A stretch of 64,000 bases of DNA, taken from contig WOAB01000568.1 of assembly GCA_027886185.1 (NCBI GenBank), positions 3,844,001 through 3,908,000 on the forward strand, read 5' to 3'. Made by a program: the position numbers and the translations under genes. Below are positions 20,688 through 32,840 of the stretch, in pieces; position 1 is the first letter of the stretch, and every line of letters starts with the position of its first letter. Under the pieces are notes generated by a model. The model searched no databases. It was not told where the DNA came from and was given only the letters and a program-made list of their open reading frames with translations. This stretch comes from Rheum nobile. Its lineage: Eukaryota > Streptophyta > Magnoliopsida > Caryophyllales > Polygonaceae.

Positions 20688-21437
20688 TGATGTGACCTTG
20701 TCCGATAGAAAGACCACAAATCGTTGTCAAGGATCGCTTGAATGCGTATTGGGGCGAATAACTCTTTGGAAGGGAGATGGAGGTGTGCTCGGCGGTGGGA
20801 AGGGGTCGGAACAGTGACCGGCGGCTGTGGTGGTGCGGACTGGACGGAGGAGACGCGGCGAAAGGGTGGTCGTGGTAGTGGTGATCGGTGGCACTAGGGT
20901 TTGGAGGCAAGGGTGCAACCGTGAAGATGGAGGAGAATTAGGGTTAGTGTTTGGAGGGGAGGCAAGAACTAGGGTTAGTTCTTGTGCGGGATTGCGGATA
21001 GTAACTTGATAGTTGGTAATCGAGTTAACGCGCCAGGATAGTTCAACTAGGAATGCGTTAACTCTGTGACGTCAAGGCCCGGGTTTGCAGGAGATTACTC
21101 GACTGGAAAGCAAAGCTCTATTTCGACGTAATTGGAAAAGAAGACAAGTGTTCCTATTTATACTAGAGAGTTGACCTAATGGGCCAAACTCTCTAGTTAC
21201 TAAATCTGGCGGCCCATTTAACACAAATGGAATACACTCCAAAACTAGCAGCTACTAAAAATAAAAATACTGTAAATAGAAAGTAGTAAGGAAGTAATGT
21301 CTAGAAACCGTAAGAACTAGAAAGAGAAAATCTCCTAAATCTAGCTCGGGGTAGATGTAGCTGTAGAGGAGTCTCAAGGCGGATGTCTCATGGCGTCCTC
21401 CTCCTCTGTAGCTGACATGGAGGGCAGGGTCACATCA
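20688..21437 (-). repeat. 5' LTR of element III
   Basis: 750 bp with the same TG/CA ends as its partner and one copy of the 19-bp unit. I counted about 33 substitutions between the two LTRs. Confidence 0.88.
21155..21162 (-). promoter_or_regulatory. Candidate TATA box in the 5' LTR of element III
   Basis: TATAAATA on the minus strand, in the right position to drive transcription leftward through the element. The same box is at 16189-16196 in the other LTR. It adjoins an inverted repeat (CTAGAGAGTT...AACTCTCTAG) that could shape the start region. Confidence 0.5.
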
Positions 21438-22500
21438 CCTTCCCTACATGGTTTTGGAAATAAAATTTTCCTTAAAAATTAGCGAATTTCATTTGGATAG
21501 ACTTTTTACACTCACTACCTCCATTGCATGACTATCTACACTTTTCAAAAGTACCCTTTTAATGCGTTCTATGCAATACATCTGATGAAGATTCAAATCG
21601 TATATGCTTTGAATGCCCTTTTACATTACAAGTAATACAATATATTGAAAGAATTACATGCAAAAATTAAAATTTCCAAACATTCGCGGATTTCTGGACT
21701 AACATGGACTTCATTAAGAACAATAATAAAAAAACTGATATTTTTTTCTAACTATGATGGAATGTATGGAAAGAAAGAAAGTCCTTAATTTTTCAAAGAA
21801 AAAAACAACATCTACTCTAGCCAATATGACAATACTTCGCATCCTTGCTAAAACCACAACCACCAACTATGAAAGGTCTTTTGAAAGGCACTCGTAAATT
21901 CATAAGCTAGAAAAAAACACACCTTCAATGGATTAAGTTAAACTTTGATGGATTAGTAAGACCAAATCTCTTTACCCATATCGGATACATTTTTCGTAAT
22001 CATTTGACAGAGGTCATTTACCTAGACAGAAAGCAGATTCTATGTTCTTTGCCTTACAAATTAGAGGCATGCGCTGCACTATTATAAATTCTATTAAAAG
22101 GTATTTGTAAAATACCTTGTGCGATTAGACTATCATATTAGACATCAAGTTCCTCCTACAACAATTTGATGGACTTTCTGTTATTCATTGTTTTAGGGAA
22201 TCCTACATCGTAGATGATTTCCTAGCTACCATAGATGTGTCACCCACTCTTCTTAGAAGAAAGATTAAGGATTACATCGCCATCCCTATTTCTCAAAAGC
22301 AACTGCTGAGATAATGAGGAACTCTCGACTTGACAGTGTTTGTATGAAACTTGAAAATTTTATCCACTGCGATGATTTAAGTGTTGCCTTCTCATTGTAA
22401 GGGCGTTTTTTTCTTGCCTTGTATAAAAAAAGGCTTCTTATTTTTTATAAGGTAAACTCCTACTTTTTTATTAAGTTTTAATTACTTGTGTTCCTATATT
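21438..22500 (+). pseudogene. Plus-strand LINE ORF2, zinc-binding and RNase H part, with 3' end
   Basis: It continues the LINE broken at 15721. First comes the reverse-transcriptase zinc-binding region (WFWK at the start; CNTSDEDSNRICFECPF near 21570-21625, a Cys-rich stretch). Then comes an RNase H-like domain (KLNFDGLVRPN near 21940, HIGYIFRN, KLEACAALL near 22060, VDDFLATIDV near 22210). There are many stops. Coding similarity ends near 22310 and is followed by an AT-rich 3' tail with T- and A-rich runs up to ~22480. It is oriented tail-to-tail with the minus-strand LINE that starts near 22875. Confidence 0.75.
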
Positions 22501-22542
22501 TTACTTTTAATCATATACAATGGTACATTTTGTATACACTTA

Positions 22543-22871
22543 GAGGGTGTTTGGTTGTTGGGGTTGAGGGATGAGGAATGGGGTTGGGAAGGGTTGGGGA
22601 ATCCCAACCCAAAATTTAGTGTTTGGTGTTTGATATCTTGGAATCAAACTCATTCCCCAAACCCAGTCAAACCCAAGATATCAGCCCTCTCAATTTCTTT
22701 GGGGTTGAAATGAAGGAATAAGGTATGGAAAAAGGTGAGAAGATAAGACTTCAAAACTTCATTCCAATATACTAACCAAACACATAAATTCATCTATCAC
22801 ATTTCAAATCTATACCTTCCCAACTCAATACCTCATTCCAACCCGATACCTAAATTTGACCAAACGTCCCC
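22543..22871. mobile_element. Tourist/PIF-Harbinger-type MITE (329 bp)
   Basis: Flanked by TTA at 22540-22542 and 22872-22874. The left end is GAGGGTGTTTGG and the right end, reversed, GGGGACGTTTGG, giving imperfect terminal inverted repeats. A TTA duplication with GGG.GTGTTTGG-like ends is characteristic of Tourist-type elements. Interior motifs (GGGTTGGAATGAGG-like) are themselves inverted. No coding capacity. Confidence 0.8.
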
Positions 22872-22874
22872 TTA

Positions 22875-25510
22875 ATACTTTTTGCACGATTACTACTTTT
22901 TCTATTTTTTTGATAAGGAAAGAGATTAGGGGCATTCCCTTAGCTCGAGGTGGGCCGCCCTAGAGCATTTTTGTAGATGAGATCACAGAGATCTTGAATG
23001 GTTGAACAATTTGGTAAAATTGATATGTGGTAAAGTTTAGCTATAAAGTCAGCCATAATATTAGTTTCCCAAAAGTGGTAGGAAATGCTACAAGATGAGA
23101 ATAGTCGCAACTCGAGAAGTATATCCAAAGCTACTAACTCAATTTCCCATGGGTAATCCCATTTGCCATTTAAGGCATTCATAAGGCATATGTTGTCACC
23201 TTCGATCTCGATATCTGAGATCCCTATCTAAATTGCACGTCGAATTCCATTACGCATTGAAATTACTTCATCTTGGATTGGGGAAATATTCCCCAAGGTT
23301 CCATTGGCCATAGAGATTGGTTGGCCCAAGTGATCCCGAATAATGTACCCGTATATAGCAGGTGCTTATGTGTTTATCGATGCATCTGAGTTGATTTTAT
23401 GCACATTCATGGGTGATTTTGTCCATTTAATATATTTTTTCGTTTCCTTCTGGTTCCATGTCTTGTCTGGCGTGTTTTGCTTTGTCATCAGTTTCTTTTT
23501 CAAGTTTTGCGTTCCTCCAATTTTTGTTGTAGTTTCTGGATAAAAAGTATAAGATTAGTTATTATAGTTTTTTTTGTCTCCAAATAGTCCCCCGGTACCA
23601 AATTCTCCACCAACATATTGATATTATTTCCATCGCTTTCATGCTGGTTTTGTCCTTAATTTCGTTGAGTACTTGTGTGGGTTTTTTGTTATTTGTGTCC
23701 AGATTACACAGTATTTGGCCTATCTGTTGGTCGATACATTAAATTATTTGTTTAGTTTGTGGGCATTTAATAAGGATGTGTTAAATCTTCCACTACATCA
23801 TTCAACATTGTGCATTCTAGGGGGACTGCTATATGTCTTTCGTATAGTTTTGCTTTGGTTGGTATACCATTTTTGCTTACTTTCCACATGAAGTTTTTGA
23901 TTTTGGGGGGTATGTCTAGTTGCCAGATCCATTCTAGTGTTGTTTCAGACATACCTTTATTCTCATAGATCATGGTCATTACACTTTTAGTTAAGAACCA
24001 ACCATTTTTGTTATACTTTAGTAGAGTCTGTCTTGGAATTCATTGTTGGTTAGTTTTTTGTTTAGAATGAATGTGGTTATGTGATTATCAAAGTGTTTTT
24101 GTTGGTCTTGTATTTTCCAGGTTTTAATTTGGTTTAGATATTGATAAATTGTTTATGTTATATATATAATAGTTGTATCTTTTGCTAGGTGAATTAATTT
24201 TCCTAGTGGAAGCCAATTGTCTTGCCATAAATTAATTGTTTTCCCATTTCCTAGTTCATATTGGATGCCTTTTTTGAATTCTAGTAGTAGCTTGGTTAGG
24301 TTGCTCCATTGCCAGGAGTAGCTAGTGTTCTTTTTCCTTTTGTAGTCGAGGATTGAGTTTGTTTTGAGGTATTTTTCATGGATGATTTTAACCCATATAT
24401 TAGTTGGTTCAACAAGTAGTTTCCAAATTAATTTCATTTGTAATGCTTTGTTCATGTTTTCACTTTTCCTGATCCTTAGTCCTCCCTTACTAGTTACTAG
24501 TTTGTTTTCTGATTTCGTTCCATCCTATTAGGGGTTATGGTAATTTTCCTTATTCCAGAAGCATTGTCAGTTGATTTTGCATTAAATAATTGGTTGGGCA
24601 GATAATATAGCTTTTATTAAGACTTTTTTTTCTTCTTGAGACAGTGTGTTTGCCTTCCATTTAGTCAGTTGGTTTGCTATTTTGTCAGCAAGAGGATGGA
24701 AGGTGGAGCTTGTTACCCTTTCATTTATGATAGGGCACCGAGGTATTTATCGAGACCATTGGTGTATACTACATTAAATATTTGTTGAATTTGCGATTTG
24801 GTTTTCTGGCTTGTATTTTTTGTTACTTGAAATGCTGATTTATGGAAATTAACTAGTTGACCAGATACTTCGCAGTAATCATCAATGTTTTTTTTTGGTG
24901 CATATTGTCTATTTTGTTGATGAGAAAATAATGATATCATCGACAAAGACTAGAAATGGGATTTTCGCGCCTTGTCTATTAGTTTTAATTCCTATGAGAT
25001 TTGTTGCATCTGGGGCTGCTTTTTGTAGATGACGCGATAGGATTTCCGCTCCTAGAATGAATACAAAAGGGGGTAGTGGGTCTCCTTGTCTTAATCCTCT
25101 TTTGGGGAAGAATTGTTTTGAGTCCATTGTTAACGAGTATTGAGAAAGATACTGTATGGGTGCATTCTTTGATCCAGTTTATGAATTTATGATAGAATCC
25201 AATTTTTTAAAGAGTTTGTAGCTAGCATGAATTCTCAGTCAACTCTGTCATATGCTTTTTCCATATCTAGTTTTAGAGCCTACCTTGCCTTTTTTTTGCA
25301 CGGAAGGAATGAAATATCTCATGAGCTATGACTATATTATCTTGGATGTTTTTTTGTTGAGTGAAGGCTCCCTAGAGTGGGTGTATTAGTTTTGGGATTA
25401 TAGTTTTCGGTCTATTAGTTAGTATTTTAGATATGATTTTGTAAACTGTATAGAGGCTAATTGGTCTATAATGGTTTGTTGAGCTTGGGCTTATCGTATT
25501 TGGGTATTAA
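22875..25510 (-). pseudogene. Minus-strand L1-type LINE, RT to RNase H and 3' end
   Basis: Read leftward: RT entry segment with NHYRPISL (~25460-25480); motif B GLRQGDPLPPFVFIL (~25050-25095); motif C FVDDIIIF (~24925-24950); the region before the zinc domain (KLIWKLLVEPTNIWVKII, LGNGKTINLWQDNWLP at ~24200-24270); the zinc-binding region (WIWQLDIPPKIKNFMWKVS near 23870-23940); and an RNase H tail (SYHFWETNIMADFIAKLY near 23020-23075). The 3' end has an A-rich tail on the minus strand (TATCAAAAAAATAG near 22900). Multiple stops make it dead. It is the same LINE as the pieces at 28830, 40253 and 55621. Confidence 0.88.
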
Positions 25511-28500
25511 TGTAATATCCGAGGTTTTTAGAAGACGAATTTGGGATTATTTAGGATTTAGATGTCTCAATTAATTTTGAAGGATTTGATATATTTTAGG
25601 ATTATTATAAATATAATGGATTTCATAATTTGAACATTTGGGTTTGGCGTTTTGTAGAAGAAAAAAAATTGAAATTGGTTATTTCGGGAATTATGATTTC
25701 CGTTAGGAATACCTATTAGTATTAGTACTAGAATTATTTTTGGGTAATCAATAAAATATTCCAATTATATATATATGATATATTATAGTTAAGGAATTTC
25801 TTAAAAGCAAAAAGGGCAAAATAGAAATTTAAACCTTATTATCTTTTATTACTTTCCAAGCTAAATTTCTTAAGCTTCTAAGGAAGCTTCTCCCCATTTT
25901 CTTCTTTGTGTCCCACCGTCCATTTCTCTTACTTATCATGTCTTAATCTAGAATTTTCTTCTTCTTTATATATATATATATAGCTTCCCTTCCTCTCTTC
26001 CAAAGTGTGATTGGCCGGCCCTCTTCCCTCTCTAGCAGCCATGCCTTCTCTATCTCCCCTTATAACCGGCCACACTAACATTACCAAATCCATGGCCATC
26101 CACCTCTTCCTCCCTTCCTTTAACCGGCCACCACCATGTTACTCTAGCTATGTTTTACGGCCACCATAGCCATTACATTTCTCAATGTCCACCATCTTCC
26201 TTCCTTCATATCTTCCATGGCTCAAGCAACCAAAGTGTTTTCCATGTCTTCTAAAAACAAGCATCCATCCTTGATTAGGATATTTATAAGGTATGCTTCT
26301 TCCCTTGGAGTTCTTAAATAAAAGATGCATGATTGAGGTGTTCTTGAGTAAAAAAGGTATTTAAGAAGTGAATGGTGATTAATAGGAGGATAAATGATGT
26401 TGGGAGATAGCTTAGACAAAATTAGAATTGAGATTGAAAGTGAAAGTTTAAGATTTGGGTATAATTGTAACTTCTGGAAATTTCTGGGCAGATTCGGTAA
26501 TTTCTGGAAAGTTGGGGTTAACATCATAATATGAGGAATTTCGTTACGAGTACGAGGAATCTGACGGATCTTGATTTGGATATGTATATCAAAAGTTATG
26601 AACAAATTTGTTTTGTATTATAAATTCAGGAATTCGCTGCAACAATGCGAATTAGGACGTCGGGCCCAGAAATGGATATACCACGACAACGGTGGACGTG
26701 GAATCAGCTTAAGGCAAGTTAAATGTGAATGTTTATATGCTTTGCATAAATATAGATTATCTGTATATGCAGTAATACCATAATTAGTATTATATATATG
26801 ATGGTTGCATTTCATGGGTTATGATATGTTGAGGTTTGATATGATTATAGAGTTTGGATCATATGCGGAGCACTCTTCCCGTGCGGACGTGCGGAGCATG
26901 CACTTTTGGGTCTTATTTGTGCACTTTAACGTCTTATTTGTGCACTTTTTCAAAAAAAAAAAATTCTTTTTCAAATATTTTTCCAAGCATTTTTCAATTT
27001 TTTTGCAAAAGTGCACAAATAAGGCCCAAAAATGCACAAATAAGGCCCTATAGTGCATGTCCGCACGTCCGCACGGGAAGAGTGCTCCGCACCGAAACCG
27101 CACTCTATGATTATATATTGGAAATTGATATATGTCAAGGTTCATGATAAGATTATATGTTGAGGTTTATGATATGACTATGTGTCGGAATTATATGGTT
27201 GGTGAATATATGATGAGAATATTCATATGGTAGTATGAGTTTAAAAAGATCATAGATGTTGGTTTAGTGACAATATGATGTGGTATTAGTAAATAATACT
27301 GGGGTGATAGTCATAGATATTTTATTAGGAAATATTGATATATATAAGTTTATTTGGGTATTGACGGTATGTTATATGGTGAGTTCATTTAGGCATGTAA
27401 GGCTAATAAATAGGATAATGAGTTGTGAATCATCGGGATTGATTCTTGTGTTGTTTTTCGATATTTATATGTTTACATGTTTACAATCATGTTTTTAAAA
27501 ATAAAGGGTTGTTGATTTTGCCTGTGTGGCAACTGTATGATAAATTATTGTTGATTTCGCCTATGTGGCAATTATATGAAAACTGTTCATAATTAGGCAT
27601 GTGTGGCAATGATTCATCCCTCGATTAGGGCTCATCTTGGGTTTGGCCGCCCGGGGTGAGTGGGTCGAGGGAGGTGCTTTACCTGTGTTGTGGAGGATCG
27701 CTCGTCTAGCTAACGAAGTTGTACCCTCCAACAGGTAAAGGTATATGTTTTTTGTGTTTTGTTTAGCCATCCCTTGTTACCCCCGGAGTTCGGTTAGGTA
27801 TGCCAAGGGGGCAACTTTACATGTATTGGGAAGGACGAGTCGCCTAGCTAACGACGTCGTTGGCTTCTCGCAGGTGAAGGTGTAGGAAAAAGGTACCTTC
27901 GTGCCCAAAAGTTCATGGGCATGTTTTCGATGTTATTGTGAATGTGTTTCGTGGATGTTTATGGTTACTTTTCATTATGATAATATACCCGGTATAGTTT
28001 TTAAAATAATGGATAATGATCCCGATGATTTATAATTTAGTTGGATGTTCATGAGCTATAATGTTTATAGGATTACAGTGATATGAGGTTTTAGATGTTA
28101 TAGTGTTACAGTGAAGTAATATGTAGTATAAGGTATGGTTTTGATGGATACTTAAGGAGAATACTGTATAATATAGTATGTGGTTTAATTTGGGTAATTA
28201 TGGACTTACTGTCATTTGAGGCTTAGTTAGATATATATTGAATTACTGAAAGTATTTGGGATATAGTTGTGAATTTATGGGAATCTATGTGAAGTAAGTT
28301 ATCATATGAGTTATGAAGTTCAGTTGAATATTAGATATGAGTTATGAGGTTCATTGAGTACTAGGTAACGTATCTGGGATGCTTAATGGAGTTTCTGTGA
28401 TAAGAATGATGAAGGAAAGATATGCATAGATAGATCAGTCCTGGGGTATTTAGGTTATCTGCTTATAAGATGGAAATATCTGTAATCTTGGGTTATAAGT

Positions 28501-28829
28501 TATTATGATATTTGCATATAAGTTTTCATTATTTATGCTATTGTATATACTTGATTCGCTTATAACTTGCTTAGTCTGTATAAAGACTAACCCCATTTAT
28601 GGGGAATCAATTATGATTGCAAGGCCCGAATATCAGAGTAGCGTAGCAGAAGCATAGAGGAGAAGGACATGCGACATGATGCTGAAATCTAGGATAGATG
28701 GTATTGAGGATTCATGATTTTGAAATTTTCAGGGTGAATTTTTTTTATCTTATAATAGCCTGAGGGAATTTCTGCAAAGAAATTCCTAGCGTTGTAGCTC
28801 CCCAAAGGAGGCTAATTTGGGGCATTACA
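25511..28829 (+). repeat. Solo LTR of ~3.3 kb, Tekay/Del-like (contains a MITE)
   Basis: It starts TGTAATATCCGAGG and ends GGGGCATTACA, flanked by ATTAA at 25506-25510 and 28830-28834. No internal retroelement domains occur between these ends, and the LINE frame joins across it. So this is a single LTR left after LTR-LTR recombination, or a very large single LTR. Ends of this form and this length are known from Tekay/Del chromoviruses. A TATATATATA run at ~25970 and a following pyrimidine-rich leader could be its promoter. The part at 27500-27880 has two diverged copies of a ~130-bp module with CGTCTAGCTAACGA. Orientation is inferred from the TGTAATA start. Confidence 0.82.
26850..27106. mobile_element. 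Foldback MITE, probably Mutator-type (257 bp)
   Basis: Flanked by ATGATTATA at 26841-26849 and 27107-27115 (9 bp). Long terminal inverted repeats of ~70 bp share TGCGGAGCACTCTTCCCG and GCGGACGTGCGGA. They continue as GCACAAATAAGG-type repeats around an A/T-rich loop. A 9-bp duplication and long inverted repeats fit Mutator. An 8-bp reading (hAT) is possible because the ninth base could belong to the element. Confidence 0.78.
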
Positions 28830-30573
28830 ATTAATGTAATAAAAGTATGGTGAGTTGTATTAGTAACTTTCCTAAAATGAAAAAACTCTTTACTACTTTG
28901 ATGACATCTGGGCTTATATTATTCCAATATTTTTTATAGAATCCGGATGGCATCCTGTTGGGCCTAGGGGATTTGTCTTCTTTTATATTATCTAGTGCCT
29001 TTTTGATTTCCTCATTTGTTATTGGTTTAGTAAGAAGTTGGTTATCCTCATGGCTTACTTCTGTTTCTATAACTTTTATTGCTTCCTCGATATTCTTTTG
29101 GTTTATATGTTGTTTTCTAAATCTTTTTTTGAAATCTTTTTAAATTTCCTTTTTGATGTTTTCCTGTCCAATGATTTGTGTTCCTTCCGTGCTTGTTAAT
29201 CTTTGATATTTTTCCGATTTCTTCTTCATGTGGCTATTCGGTGGAAATATTTGCTATTGGTATTTGTCGAGGTAACATGTTTGTGTTTTGCTATTTGTAA
29301 GTAGTATTTTTGTTGAAAAGATAAGAGGCATTCTTTCTTTTATAGTAGGTTTATTTGTTTAACATAGTTCGACTGGGTTGGTGTTGTGACCATTGATTTC
29401 TGTATATTGAGCAGTTCATCCTCTACCTTTTTTAATTGTTCAAAATTGTTACCAAAATTTGTTTTATTCCACTCTTTTATCTTTATTTTTTAGTAATTGT
29501 GTTTTTTAGTTAGTACAAACATATGAGTACCTTGGTGGTTACTTCTCCATGTTTGTTTAACTAGGTTAGTTAGATATTTTCTTCTAGTCCACATCATTTC
29601 AAATTTAAAGGGTTGCTACTTTGTATGTGGAGTTGGTAATGTCTAGAGATATGGGACAATGGTCTGACGATGTAAAGGCGTGGTTGTGTGTTATCATATT
29701 TGGTTACTATTGCAGAAATTGGTCATGAACAAGTACTCGATCTAATTTCTCTAGTATGTTATGTTGCGTATTTCTAGATTTTCGCTAGGTGAATGGATTG
29801 CCTGTTGTTGGAATATCGAGTAGGTCACATGAGTTTCTGATCTTTGTTAGTCTAAGGAATTTATTTGGGTGTGGAGTATTGCCTCCTTTTTTTATCTTGT
29901 GTGCTTTGGATTTCATTTAGGTCTCCTTTTAGAATACACAGTTTTGTGGTTATTGTTACATATTTTTGAAGATTTGTCCAGAATTTAGAATATCTCTTTC
30001 TTGTGGGGGTGCATACGCAAAGATTATCATGCTCTCTTGGTCACTTTCTAAATCTATATATTCAAAGTTTAGGAATCGTTGTTCAAAGGTGTGTATTTTG
30101 AGTGCTTCATTTTTTAGTTGATGATCTTTCCATAGTACAATGACTCTCCCTGCTAGCCCCATTGTCGGGGAGACAAACATATTATCAAAGCTGGCTTTCC
30201 TCCATCTTTTTTCGCATGGTATCTTGCTTGTTTTGGTTTTGACTAGCGCCATTATTTGGATATAGTTGATTTTACACTCTGTATCTATATCAGTCCAAAC
30301 ATTTTTCCTACCCAAACCTCTAATATTCCATAGGCATATCTTCATTGATACTTAATTGGGGTTGATATTAGCTATATTTGTGCTAATTGGCTCACTTGTG
30401 CTTACTCCTTCCTTAGGCTTTCGGGTTTGTTTTACTTGGTATTGCTCTTTTTGTGTGTGTTTAAGTACTTTTTTTTGGTCTGTTGTGTGTTTGTCTTTTT
30501 TGGGCGGTACTTAGAATTTTTTTGGGTTGTTTGTTTTTCTTATATTACCCTTAACTTTGGGAATCATACCTTT
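28830..30573 (-). pseudogene. Minus-strand LINE, endonuclease and start of RT
   Basis: ORF2 starts at the ATG at 30345 with MKICLWNIRGLGRKNVW, the hallmark first strand of the apurinic-type endonuclease. Further endonuclease motifs include MGLAGRVIVLW (~30140-30175) and IIFAYAPPQERDIL (~29990-30035). The frame then breaks. The linker to RT includes DKSPRPNRMPSGFY (~28930-28980), a degenerate form of the KSPGPDG box before RT. At 28835 it meets the solo LTR and resumes at 25505. Bases 30346-30573 are the A/K/T-rich end of ORF1 or inter-ORF leader. Element I interrupts at 30574. Confidence 0.85.
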
Positions 30574-31086
30574 TGTTGGGCCCTGATTTATTCAGTCCAT
30601 CAGGCCGGCCCATGCAAATGACGAAAGGGCTAAACAACTTTCACGAGAGGACTGCGGGGTGGAAGAAGACGTAGGCAACGTTGGCAAGGATCTCGACAGA
30701 TAGGTGGACAGCTCGACGACTCCCAAAGATTTCTGAGGAACGACTAGTTTAGTTAGCTCTAAGATTAGCATAAATATCATACTCGATAAGCTCTTGTAAC
30801 ACACAAATTATCAGATATACTCAATTCAAGCTATATTATGCTGTCATTCTCATTATTATTCTCTGGTTCAATCTCATGTTCAAACATTTAAAGCAACCAA
30901 CATCTAAATCCCTTGACTCGATTGGTCTCCCATCTTGAGGAGATAAGTCTTCTTTACATATAATCGGTTCCATTTACTCTATTATTAGTATTGATTTTGA
31001 TTATTTAGATATTATTAATCTTATCATTGTCTAGTTGCCCCTTCCTTAAGCGATTTAGGTCGGTTCGATATTTCTCGCCCAAAACA
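30574..31086 (+). repeat. 5' LTR of element I
   Basis: 513 bp, TGTTGGGCCC to GCCCAAAACA. Same length as the 3' LTR with no net indels. Confidence 0.95.
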
Positions 31087-31089
31087 ATT

Positions 31090-31104
31090 TGGCGCCCACC
31101 GTGG
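31090..31104 (+). promoter_or_regulatory. Primer binding site of element I
   Basis: TGGCGCCCACCGTGG, three bases after the LTR. The same sequence occurs next to the 5' LTR of element II. I do not assign the tRNA. Confidence 0.75.
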
Positions 31105-31142
31105 GGCATCTAGCCAATCAACGATCCGATCATCACCCGATC

Positions 31143-32711
31143 ATGGCAAATTCCGGAGACCCTATAGTCCTTGCTGAAGACCTAGTTCCAGCCGATGCCC
31201 CGATCACAAACCAAGCTGGAGACATCACCAACTAACCGGTTTTGGATGTTCAAATCCAGGAACTGGAAAACAGCGCTAAAAACCCGAAGCCCTAAGCGCT
31301 CAATCTGAAGCTGAAATTGCACGACTAACCCGTGAAAATGAATTTTTGAAATCACAAGTGAACTCGGCCGCTTCGGCCCTAGAAGGACCAAGGCGCGTGA
31401 TCAATACAGACGGCCTCTCGACACGTCTCAACATGGATGGAGCAATTTCGACGCTCGTAGCGGCGACCACTCAGAATGTTACCCAACCTATTGGTATGTT
31501 TCAAACCCCTCCAACCAATCTTCTCGCGACTAACACTCCAATTCCTGCAGCCGAGCCCCCAGAAGCTCGAGTAGTTTCTCCACAGGTTACCACACCGATG
31601 GATATCCAAACCCTCATACAACAAGCTATCAATGAACATATGAAGGCCTTGAACAACCGCATCGCTCGGATTTCAGGATTCCCACTGCCGATCGAGAAGG
31701 AAGCAATCGACGAATACGAAGACTCGCCTTTCGTAGAGACGATTGTACGCGTCGAGATCCCCAAGAAGTTCCATGTCCCCAACATTCCCAACTATCATGG
31801 GACCGGGGACCCCGACGATCACATTTTCATCTATAAGCAAAAACTAATGACTATTTCTATCCCAAGGGGGAATCGTGAAGTGGTCATGTGCAAAAGTTTA
31901 AGCACGACCCTCACAGGAACCGCGTTAACATGGCTTATGCATTTGCCACAGGGTTTCATCGCTTCATTTGCCGACTTTGTCAATTCATTCAAGGTCCAAT
32001 TCGCTAGCAGTCGAAGACTGGAAAAACAATCAAGCGATCTATACAGGATCATGCAAATGTATGGTGAACCTCTTAGGGACTATCTTAACAGGTACAATAA
32101 GGAGAAAGTCGAGATCCCACATTGCGACATTCCAACGTCGATCAAAGCCTTCCGTTGGGGGTTGATTAGGGGCAACGAACTCTATCGCGAACTGACCAAA
32201 TACCCATGCCGAAGCTTCGAAGACGTCCAAGCCAAGACCATGGCCCAAGTCACGTTAGGAGAGGATGAGGAACCCACGAAAGCAAACAAAAGTCCTGAAC
32301 GAGTCGACCGAAAATCATCTTCGGACCATCAACGCGATAGACGACACCAACCCTATCCCAAGAGGCGAAGCGACCCCAGTCAGGTAAGCAACTCTCATGA
32401 CAGGAACCAAAACTATAAGAACAACCTGACTCTACCCCCCGAAGGTCCAGTCTTATAACTTCAACATCTCTATGTCAAAACTTGTCAAAAGTTTCGACAG
32501 GTATGGAAAAGAAGTAAGATGGTCTTGGAAGAGCGACAAGCCAGACGCCAAGAAGGACATGAGCCGATGGTGCATGTTCCATGGAGATCATGGTCATTCC
32601 ACATATGAGTGTATAACCCTCCACAAGGAAGTCGCAAGACTCCTCGCACAAGGGCTACTATGCAACATCATATCCGACAAAGCAAGAGCAACCCTGGATC
32701 GAAGGGACTAG
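31143..32711 (+). pseudogene. gag: gag of element I, with zinc knuckle
   Basis: The likely start is MANSGDP at 31143, which matches MADSGNP of element II. After a stop and a shift, the main frame resumes as SEAEIARLTRENEFLKSQV (from ~31300) and runs to 32458. The capsid domain lies at ~31770-32270 (YHGTGDPDDHIFIYK, GTALTWLMHLPQG, RRLEKQSSDLYRIMQ, EPLRDYLNRYNKE). Arg/His-rich C-terminal sequence follows, then a stop at 32456-32458. In the next frame is a knuckle-like Cys/His motif (WCMFHGDHGHSTYEC, ~32569-32613). If intact it would assemble the particle. Confidence 0.85.
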
Positions 32712-32840
32712 GTAACGCCTGATAAACCATCCTCTTCCGTTCACACTAAAATTGTTAACACCATTTCAGGAGGGTCAGACGTATATGGGAACACGTACTC
32801 GGCCGCTAAGAGATACGCTAGAGAAAGCAAATGCGACAAG

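Larger units (their letters stand above)
15722..21437 (-). mobile_element. Gag-only Ty3/gypsy element III (minus strand)
   Basis: It has LTRs of 769 and 750 bp and a 4.2-kb interior, all coding on the minus strand. Flanking bases are ACTTC (15717-15721) and CCTTC (21438-21442), a one-mismatch duplication. Removing it rejoins the plus-strand LINE in its zinc-binding region. The interior has a repeat-bearing leader, gag, knuckle and protease, then jumps to the integrase C-terminus, with RT, RNase H and the integrase core missing. LTR divergence is about 4-5%. The family resembles the 1322-7551 element in LTR ends, primer site and layout, but the sequences are clearly different. Confidence 0.85.

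Noticed and set aside
22880..22905. Target-site duplication of the minus-strand LINE from partial similarity between GATTACTACTTTTT here and ATATTACTACTTT near 55990
   Set aside because: The match is short, AT-rich and repeated at 56100, and the LINE 5' end is not defined.
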